Part shown: piece by piece, positions 1 to 5,472 of the stretch
Layout: each line of letters starts with the position of its first letter
How positions within the stretch are numbered: position 1 is the first letter of the stretch
Source: Terriglobia bacterium
GTDB taxonomy: Bacteria > Acidobacteriota > Terriglobia > UBA7540
DNA: 5,472 bases
NCBI GenBank assembly: GCA_030042795.1
Contig: JASHYZ010000205.1
Location: 1-5,472, forward strand
Direction of reading: 5' to 3'
The notes under the pieces: model-generated
The model's input: only the letters and a program-made list of their open reading frames with translations
Told to the model about the DNA's origin: nothing
Database searches by the model: none
Translations under genes and position numbers: made by a program

Positions 1-294
1 CCCAATGAATGGTTTAACACGGGCGCTTTTGTGACTCCTCCGCAGTATACGTTTGGCGACGCAGGGCGCAACATTATCCGCGGCCCGGGCTTCGCCTCCT
101 TCGATCTCGCGCTAGTGCGGCGCTTTGCCATAACCGAGAGATGGAAGCTTACACTTGAGGCACAGGCATTTAACCTGTTCAACCGCGCGAATTTCAATTT
201 GCCTCAAACTTACTTCGACCAACCGACGTTTGGACAGATCTTGTCTGCGCAAGCGCCGAGGCAGATTCAGTTTGCAACTCGGTTCACTTTCTGA
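1..294 (+). CDS. C-terminal end of an Oar-like TonB-dependent outer-membrane receptor (5' part outside window)
   Basis: The frame is open from the first base to a TGA at 292-294, giving 97 residues with no start needed inside the window; the GTG at 31 is internal. The sequence is the end of an outer-membrane beta-barrel. It has the GPG-x-x-x-FDLAL strand, an alternating strand around WKLTLEAQAFNLFNRANF, and a last strand ending in phenylalanine (FATRFTF), the usual signal for barrel insertion by the BAM complex. It aligns along its whole length with the last ~95 residues of the downstream receptor; for example TFGQILSAQAPR here matches TFGQVVSAQPPR there. It is therefore a paralogue from the CarboxypepD_reg/TonB receptor family common in Acidobacteriota. 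The missing part should hold the signal peptide, regulatory domain, plug and most of the barrel. The substrate is unknown. Confidence 0.9.
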   Translation, partial: PNEWFNTGAFVTPPQYTFGDAGRNIIRGPGFASFDLALVRRFAITERWKLTLEAQAFNLFNRANFNLPQTYFDQPTFGQILSAQAPRQIQFATRFTF

Positions 295-365
295 TTTGGG
301 GTCAGGCATGAATGTGCTGCGGTGGCGATGCATCCCGGCGGAGGATGGTTACGGACAAGGCCACT

Positions 366-370
366 GGAGG
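366..370 (+). promoter_or_regulatory. Shine-Dalgarno GGAGG for the large TonB receptor
   Basis: GGAGG lies 7 bases upstream of an in-frame GTG at 378-380, which is close to ideal spacing. The longer ATG start at 312 has only a weak G-run upstream. The ATG at 345 has GGCGGAGG directly abutting it, with no spacer. This site is the main reason for choosing the GTG. It is a reading of sequence only, not an experimentally mapped start. Confidence 0.55.
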
Positions 371-377
371 GAAGCGC

Positions 378-3300
378 GTGGGCGGTCTCGCACACTCATC
401 GGATAGAGGGTCTTGCTCTTGGTCGAGCTGTCCTTCGTTCGGCAGAACTTCGAGGGCGAAGCCACAGGTCAGGCACCCCATTGTCTTCCTCCTCGTGGGG
501 CTCCCGACATTCGCGCTAAGCCTCTGGGCGATGGTGGGTGGCAGCGTCTCCGGAACGATCACGGACGCGAGCGGGGCCGCCGTCCCGGGAGCGACCGTTA
601 TAGCCGTGAATGCCGACACAAACGTGCGGCAGGCGACGACGACGGATTCGAAGGGCGCCTACTCGCTGCCCAAGTTAGCGGTTGGTTCCTACACGATACT
701 CGTCGAAGCGTCTGGCTTTAAACCTTACCGGCGCACCGGCGTGGTGGTGGACGCCGATAGCGCCCAGCTTGTGGACGTGCTCCTTACACTCGGTGGGCGG
801 AAAGACACGGTCACGGTGTCTGGGTTGGCGAATCACGTGGAAACCGCCGACACGCAGCTCGGAGAAGTCATCACCGGCTCGAAGGTGAGCGCTGTACCTC
901 TCAACGGACGCAGCTATACGGACCTGCTCGCGCTTCAACCCGGCGTCGCTCCGGTTACGACGATTACCTCGACCTCCATCGAAGCCGCCGGTGCTAGCAC
1001 TATCTCCCCGGCCGGGGACTTGAATCCAGGCACCATCTCAATTAATGGACAGCGGGAATATGCGAACGGATTCAGGGTGGACGGCGCCGATGCTACGGAG
1101 CGGTTCACGATGGGCGCAGCGATTATTCCTAATCTCGACTCGATCGCCGAGTTTCGCATTCTCACGAGCAATTTCGACGCGCAGTACGGCAATTATGGGG
1201 GCGGCCAGATTGACGTGGTCACCAAGTCGGGCGGCAATCAATTTCACGGCGAAACATTCGAATTCCTCCGCAATACTGATTTGGATTCCCGCAACTTCTT
1301 TTCCGCCGATCGGGGTGCCTTTGAACAGAACCAATTTGGCGGCATGATCGGCGGGCCACTCGTCCACAACAAGGTCTTCTTCTTCTCTGACTATCAAGGT
1401 ACGAGGCTGATTGAAGGTGTCGATACGGGTCTAATACAAGTGCCTTCCTTACAGGACCGCGCGGGCGATTTGTCCGATCAGGCAGGAACCTTTGGCACCT
1501 GTTCCGACGGGCCATGCACGGTGAGCGGCCCCTATTGGGCTGATCAGCTCTCTCAGAAGCTCGGCTACAGCGTAGTTTCTGGAGAGAACTACTACACCCC
1601 AGGCTGCACGACCCCGGCGCAGTGCGTGTTCCCAAATGCCGTGATCCCGCAGAGCGCCTGGTCCACACCTTCGCAGCGCCTGCTTCAGTACATGCCTTTG
1701 CCCAATTCTGGTGGCAACTACTTCACCACTTCCGCAGTTGATGAAAGGTTACGCGATGACAAGGGCAGCGTGCGCATCGACGCCAATACTGGACTTGGCA
1801 TGCTCTCGTCGTACTACTTCGTTGATGACTATACGCTTAATAATCCCTATCCTGTACAGCAAGGCGGCGCAAGCGTTCCGGGCTTCAGCGCCCTGAACGT
1901 CGGCCGGGCGCAACTGCTCACCTTTAGTGACACCAAGACGTTCGGTGCCAGGACCGTGAATGAGGCGCACTTCTCCTATGTGCGCGACGTAAATCTTTTG
2001 GGCGTGCCGGTTGGCGGCGTCGGAACCAGCCTGGCCTCGCAAGGCTTTCTCAACGCGGACGGGGTACCTAGCATCATCGCCAATCGGCCGAAAATTGAAG
2101 GTATTGAAAACACGATTTTGAACAATTTCACCATCGGTGTCGGGATTACGGGTCTCAACCAGTACGACAACACGTTCGAGATCTTGGATAACCTCGCGCA
2201 CGTTGTCGGGTCCCATACGCTCAGGCTGGGCGGCGAGTTCATCGCAAATCAGGTGAACGCCTCGAGCTGTATCCAATGTAACGGGACCTTCTCCTTCTTC
2301 GGTTCGGAGACGGGTTTGGATTTCGCCGACTATTTGCTGGGCATCGCCAGCAGCTATACGCAAGGAAACGCTCAGGCCTTCTACAACCGCAACAAGTATG
2401 GAGGTCTCTTCGTACAGGACAGTTGGCGGGTAAGTCCTCGCGTTACCCTTAACTATGGCCTTCGCTGGGACGTGATCATGCCTTGGTATGAGAAGTATAA
2501 CCAGCTTGAGACCCTTTCTCCCGGCGAACAGTCGGTGGTTTTTCCAGGCGCACCCGCAGGCTTGGTTTACCCCCTAGATCCTGGAATTGCGCGAAGCTTG
2601 GCTCCCACCCGCTGGGACAATCTGGCGCCGCGATTAGGTGTGGCATACTCACCAGGCGAGCATGACGGCCTGCTGGGCCGGGTGTTGGGAGGCCCCGGAA
2701 AGACGAGCATTCGAGCGGGCTTCGGAGAATTCTATACAGCCATCGAGGGCGTCACGGCGGGGGTGGTAGCGGGTAATCCGCCGTATGGCATCACCTACGT
2801 CAGCCCAGCACCGCCGCTGTACACCAATCCCTTTGTGAATGCTGCCAGCGGATTTAACAATGGTCAGCGCTTCCCCATCACCTATCCCCCGCTGAATGCG
2901 TCGCCAAGCAATCCGAACCCCAACGTCAATTTCGCCCAGTTTGAGCCGATCTCGGGCTTGCCCGGCTATTATCCGGGAAATGTGACCCCATACAGCGTGG
3001 GGTACAATTTTTCACTTCAGCGACAGTTCGGCAAGGCCACTCTCGTGACGGCGAGTTACGTCGGGAACCAAGCGCACCACTTGCTGGTTCTGGTGGAAGC
3101 CAACCCTGGGAATCCTGCCCTGTGCCTGAGTTTGAGCCAACCCAACGAGGTAATGCCTGGCACTCCTACTTGCGGACCTTACGGCGAGAGTGGCGTCTAC
3201 ACGACAGCATCCGGGCAAGTGATTAATGGCACACGCGCACCATTTGGGCCAAATTTTGGCAGCATCAACTGGATGTCAACCATGGGCAATTCCAACTTTA

Positions 3301-4007
3301 ACGCTCTTGAGCTGACCGTCCGGCACGTGAGCACGCACGGTGATTTCCTTGCGGGTTACACCTACAGTAAGTCGATCGACCAGGCGTCCAGCGTCTCGGA
3401 ACAAGTCAATCCTCTCAACTACAACCTCAGCCGCGCTCCGTCGTCCTTTGACTTGACTCACAACTTTGTGATCAGCTATCGCTATCCACTGCCATTTGCG
3501 CAACTCGCCGGCGTCCGGAATCGAGCTACGGACGGTTGGGTTCTCACCGGCATTACCCGTTTCAGTACAGGTTTTCCGGTCACTCTCACCAACAACAGCG
3601 ATAACTCACTGCTCGGCACGCTGCCTAACGGAATCAGTCCCTATGCTGTGGATGAGCCCAACGTGGTGCCAGGGCCGCTCAACCTTAATCAAAACCCGCG
3701 CAACGGGCAGCCATACTTCAATACGTCTCTGTTCAGTTTGGAGCCTCTCGGCCAGCCTGGAGACGCGGCGCGGCGTTTCTTTTACGGTCCCGGAATGGTG
3801 AATTTCAATCTTGCCTTGCTGAAGAGCCTGCGGCTCACGGAATCCCGCTCACTCGAATTCCGTTTGGAAGCGTTCAATGCTTTCAACCATGCGCAGTTCT
3901 TCGGGCCCACGTCCGTGAACGGCAACATCACCAGTTCGACGTTCGGCCAGGTCGTGAGCGCGCAACCGCCGCGGTTAGTGCAAGGAGCCCTGAAGTTCAT
4001 TTTCTAG
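378..4007 (+). CDS. Oar-like TonB-dependent receptor with N-terminal carboxypeptidase-regulatory domain
   Basis: A very large outer-membrane receptor of about 1,209 residues from GTG 378, or 1,231 if it starts at ATG 312. Numbering here is from the GTG. A hydrophobic signal segment spans ~34-51 (IVFLLVGLPTFALSLWA). Next is a CarboxypepD_reg-like Ig-type domain (~54-138), with the hallmark GSVSGTITDASGAAVPGATV and GAYSLPKLAVGSYTI. The plug follows (~148-290), showing VPLNGRSY, LQPGV, INGQRE, FRVDG and YGNYGGGQIDVVTKSGGNQF. The rest is beta-barrel, ending in a terminal phenylalanine (LKFIF). Family knowledge: such proteins use TonB-ExbBD energy to import large ligands, or act at the surface like Myxococcus Oar. 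No SusD partner is visible and the ligand is unknown. It lies 83 bases after a paralogous receptor, possibly co-transcribed. Oddities are an unusually long region before the signal segment, which makes the start uncertain, and eight cysteines grouped in four close pairs. Confidence 0.93.
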   Translation: MGGLAHSSDRGSCSWSSCPSFGRTSRAKPQVRHPIVFLLVGLPTFALSLWAMVGGSVSGTITDASGAAVPGATVIAVNADTNVRQATTTDSKGAYSLPKLAVGSYTILVEASGFKPYRRTGVVVDADSAQLVDVLLTLGGRKDTVTVSGLANHVETADTQLGEVITGSKVSAVPLNGRSYTDLLALQPGVAPVTTITSTSIEAAGASTISPAGDLNPGTISINGQREYANGFRVDGADATERFTMGAAIIPNLDSIAEFRILTSNFDAQYGNYGGGQIDVVTKSGGNQFHGETFEFLRNTDLDSRNFFSADRGAFEQNQFGGMIGGPLVHNKVFFFSDYQGTRLIEGVDTGLIQVPSLQDRAGDLSDQAGTFGTCSDGPCTVSGPYWADQLSQKLGYSVVSGENYYTPGCTTPAQCVFPNAVIPQSAWSTPSQRLLQYMPLPNSGGNYFTTSAVDERLRDDKGSVRIDANTGLGMLSSYYFVDDYTLNNPYPVQQGGASVPGFSALNVGRAQLLTFSDTKTFGARTVNEAHFSYVRDVNLLGVPVGGVGTSLASQGFLNADGVPSIIANRPKIEGIENTILNNFTIGVGITGLNQYDNTFEILDNLAHVVGSHTLRLGGEFIANQVNASSCIQCNGTFSFFGSETGLDFADYLLGIASSYTQGNAQAFYNRNKYGGLFVQDSWRVSPRVTLNYGLRWDVIMPWYEKYNQLETLSPGEQSVVFPGAPAGLVYPLDPGIARSLAPTRWDNLAPRLGVAYSPGEHDGLLGRVLGGPGKTSIRAGFGEFYTAIEGVTAGVVAGNPPYGITYVSPAPPLYTNPFVNAASGFNNGQRFPITYPPLNASPSNPNPNVNFAQFEPISGLPGYYPGNVTPYSVGYNFSLQRQFGKATLVTASYVGNQAHHLLVLVEANPGNPALCLSLSQPNEVMPGTPTCGPYGESGVYTTASGQVINGTRAPFGPNFGSINWMSTMGNSNFNALELTVRHVSTHGDFLAGYTYSKSIDQASSVSEQVNPLNYNLSRAPSSFDLTHNFVISYRYPLPFAQLAGVRNRATDGWVLTGITRFSTGFPVTLTNNSDNSLLGTLPNGISPYAVDEPNVVPGPLNLNQNPRNGQPYFNTSLFSLEPLGQPGDAARRFFYGPGMVNFNLALLKSLRLTESRSLEFRLEAFNAFNHAQFFGPTSVNGNITSSTFGQVVSAQPPRLVQGALKFIF

Positions 4008-4028
4008 CAGACCCCGACTATGGAATCG

Positions 4029-4064
4029 CCAGTGCCGGCGTGCGAGTTCAAAAACCGGCGCTGG
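4029..4064 (+). terminator. Terminator-like hairpin after the TonB receptor
   Basis: CCAGTGCCGG at 4029-4038 can pair with CCGGCGCTGG at 4055-4064. This gives a continuous 10-bp stem with one G-U pair and a 16-base loop. It begins 21 bases after the receptor's TAG. No T-run follows (next bases TCCTCAGG), so it is not a textbook intrinsic terminator. It may instead stabilise the 3' end of the mRNA or assist factor-dependent termination. Confidence 0.4.
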
Positions 4065-4103
4065 TCCTCAGGCGCGTTGTAAACAGTCCTCACCGGTTTG
4101 CCT

Positions 4104-4107
4104 GGAG
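4104..4107 (+). promoter_or_regulatory. Relict ribosome binding site of the sialidase-family pseudogene
   Basis: GGAG lies 9 bases before the GTG at 4117, which opens the sialidase reading frame with a plausible signal peptide. The preserved site supports GTG 4117 as the original start. It suggests that the gene's 5' end is intact and that the damage lies further downstream. Confidence 0.4.
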
Positions 4108-4116
4108 ACCCGCCTC

Positions 4117-4403
4117 GTGAAATGCTTTGACATGTTCGGACTGCTCGCAAGCCTGTCCCTGCTGGCTCCGGCTGCGCGGCTGGAGAAGGAGTTTGTTTTC
4201 ACCTCAGCTCCGTTTGCTTCGTGCCATGCCTCACCGTTAGTGGAGTTACGTTCCGGGGCTTGATGGCCGCGTGGTTTGGAGGCAAGGAGGAGAGCGCTCC
4301 GGACGTGGCCACCTGGGCGTCACGGCGTAAAGGAGACCGGTGGTCTGCTCCATTTCAATTGGTGCGAGAGCCCAGTGTTCCTACTTGGAACCCCGTCCTC
4401 TTT
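4117..4403 (+). pseudogene. Broken N-terminal fragment of a secreted sialidase-like (BNR-repeat) protein
   Basis: From GTG 4117 there are 48 codons: a signal-peptide-like start (MFGLLASLSLLAPAA), then FVFTSAPFASCHASPLVELRSG and a premature TGA at 4261. Homology resumes one frame over at 4260 with LMAAWFGGKEESAPDVATWASRR, then RWSAPFQLV and VPTWNPVLF, for another 48 codons to ~4403. One base added near 4258-4259 would restore a continuous RSG-x-LMAAWFGG, so one base has been lost. The motifs CHAS, AAWFGG, APDV-x-W-x-SR and WNPVLF are typical of the N-terminal end of secreted BNR/sialidase-family proteins (BNR_2 type), which form a six-bladed propeller and usually run to roughly 370-420 residues. 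Only about a quarter remains, so no working enzyme can be made. After 4403 none of the three forward frames continues the family. The exact glycan target was never determinable here. A sequencing error could explain the frameshift but not the truncation. Confidence 0.8.
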
Positions 4404-5472
4404 ACCGGCTGCTCGCCGCGGGCGGGCTGGCCTCACTCGAAAAGAAATTTGCAAAGAGATAATCCCGCAAATCACGGTCAAACTGCGCTGTGTTCTGCTG
4501 GGGGTCAGACGCGTCGGTGTTGAAGCTTACCACGTAGGCGTTGCGTGTTTCCGACTGAATATAGAAATGGCTGATGAAGCCGTTCTGGTTACCTCCATGG
4601 CCGATGAACCTGCGATTACCATCCACGCGGATAAAGCAGGAGAGACCAGCTGAATCATGATCGTCCGGACCGTTCGGACTCGACGGACCCCCGGAGGCGA
4701 TCTTGAGATCAGGTTGAAACATCTCGCGCAGGGACGACGGCTTCAGGACCTGGTTGTAGGTGTCGCTTCGTGCCGCATCGCCCATGAGAAACTCCAGGTA
4801 CTTCACCATGTCCGGCAGGGGCGCGTTAAGGCCGCTGTTTGAAACCGTGATGCCCGTATCGAAGTCGAAGCGTTGCTCGGTTAGCTTGCCGCCTGAAATT
4901 GTGTAGCTTCCCGAACGGTACTTCAGCAGATGGTACGGTGAGCGGTCAAAATAGCTTTGATACATCTCCAGAGGTTTCAGGATGTTCTTGTCAATGTAAA
5001 CCTCGTAGTCGTCACCGCTGAGACGCTCAATGATCTGGCCGAGAAAGACAAAACCAAGGTTTGAATAGCTGAATCGGCTGCCGGGCCTGAACAAGATTTC
5101 GGTGTACGGCAGCATGGCCACAATCTGTGACCACTGAGTGGGCTCAAACGGCTGCCAGTCCTGATCGCCACCCCACGGCCAGGTGGCGGAGCGGAAGCCT
5201 CCACTGTGAGTGAGCAGATTGCGGATGGTGATAGCATCCACGGGACCCCAGGGATCATGAACCGCGGCGAGCTCCGGCACGTATTTCACCACAGGATCGT
5301 TCAGGTCCAACATTCCATGGTCGCGAAGCTGGAGGATGGCTACTGCGGTGAGCGTTTTGGTGATGGAAGCCCAGTGGAAGGTGGTATTCTCAGTGACAGC
5401 CTGTCGCGGCGAGAGGCGCGCGTACCCTTGGAAGTCACTGGCAGCCAATCGGCCGCCCCGAATCAGCATGAG
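4402..5472 (-). CDS. Serine hydrolase of the beta-lactamase (class C/PBP-like) family, N-terminus outside window
   Basis: The frame is open from the right window edge to a TAA at 4404-4402, giving 357 codons. An ATG at 5469-5467 is probably internal. The protein there begins with MLIRGGRL and GYARL, which match the second strand of the fold, so a signal peptide and some 30-60 residues should lie beyond the edge. Numbered from that ATG, the catalytic motifs are SITK at 35-38 (nucleophile Ser35, Lys38), YSN at 135-137 and HGG at 291-293, the HxG form of the third motif usual in esterase/peptidase-like members. LLTHSGG at 85-91 is also a family hallmark. The active site is thus complete, and the product is probably an exported peptidase, esterase or PBP4*-like enzyme. 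A true resistance beta-lactamase cannot be claimed. The tail after ~343 is Ser/Ala/Pro-rich and its stop lies in the sialidase relic. The gene converges on the plus-strand genes. Confidence 0.92.
   Translation of the reverse strand, partial: LMLIRGGRLAASDFQGYARLSPRQAVTENTTFHWASITKTLTAVAILQLRDHGMLDLNDPVVKYVPELAAVHDPWGPVDAITIRNLLTHSGGFRSATWPWGGDQDWQPFEPTQWSQIVAMLPYTEILFRPGSRFSYSNLGFVFLGQIIERLSGDDYEVYIDKNILKPLEMYQSYFDRSPYHLLKYRSGSYTISGGKLTEQRFDFDTGITVSNSGLNAPLPDMVKYLEFLMGDAARSDTYNQVLKPSSLREMFQPDLKIASGGPSSPNGPDDHDSAGLSCFIRVDGNRRFIGHGGNQNGFISHFYIQSETRNAYVVSFNTDASDPQQNTAQFDRDLRDYLFANFFSSEASPPAASSR

Noticed and set aside
295..377. Promoter between the two receptors
   Set aside because: I could not identify convincing -35 and -10 boxes in this short gap. 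Co-transcription from upstream is equally possible.
1749..2363. Long minus-strand open frame of 204 codons inside the TonB receptor
   Set aside because: It lies wholly antisense to a well-supported receptor gene, has no recognisable domain or ribosome binding site, and long shadow frames are common in GC-rich DNA.
4255..4263. Programmed ribosomal frameshift at GGGGCTTGA in the sialidase frame
   Set aside because: There is a G-run before a stop codon, but no clear slippery heptamer or stimulatory structure. The downstream frame is truncated anyway, so simple gene decay is the better explanation.
4168..4412. Short repeat CCGGCTGC at 4168-4175 and 4405-4412, the second copy at the sialidase breakpoint, as possible deletion microhomology
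   Set aside because: Eight bases in GC-rich DNA is weak evidence. Another 8-mer (CTGCTCGC) is also shared by chance nearby, and the repeat does not explain the loss of the downstream sialidase sequence.
4276..4653. Plus-strand open frame of 125 codons across the sialidase/hydrolase junction
   Set aside because: Its first part is an out-of-frame reading of the sialidase relic and the rest is antisense to the hydrolase C-terminus. It shows no family motifs of its own.

Overview
The window looks like a piece of a GC-rich genome, most likely from the phylum Acidobacteriota. That placement is inferred from gene content only: tandem, very large Oar-like TonB-dependent receptors with an N-terminal carboxypeptidase-regulatory domain, next to a secreted-type sialidase-family gene and a serine beta-lactamase-fold hydrolase. 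No rRNA, tRNA, CRISPR array or mobile element is visible.

Layout, left to right. Bases 1-294 (+) are the last 97 codons of one Oar-like outer-membrane receptor, cut by the window edge. An 83-base gap follows, with a good Shine-Dalgarno (GGAGG) in front of a GTG. A second, complete receptor of about 1,209 residues then runs to 4007 (+). Just after its stop is a 10-bp terminator-like hairpin without a U-tract (4029-4064). Bases 4117-4403 (+) hold the first quarter of a BNR/sialidase-family gene, which has a ribosome binding site and signal peptide but is broken by a one-base frameshift and then cut off. From 5472 down to 4402 (-) runs a serine hydrolase of the beta-lactamase/PBP family. Its SxxK, YxN and HxG motifs are all present, and its N-terminus lies outside the window.

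The two receptors are diverged paralogues on the same strand, probably for TonB-driven uptake of a large substrate or for a surface role; the substrate cannot be read from the sequence. The sialidase relic and the hydrolase converge, and sialidase homology stops at the hydrolase's stop codon. The likely explanation is a past deletion or rearrangement at that point.

I see no evidence for a previously undescribed system. The most informative features are the sialidase pseudogene with its sharp breakpoint, the four closely spaced cysteine pairs in the large receptor, and the uncertain N-terminus of that receptor.
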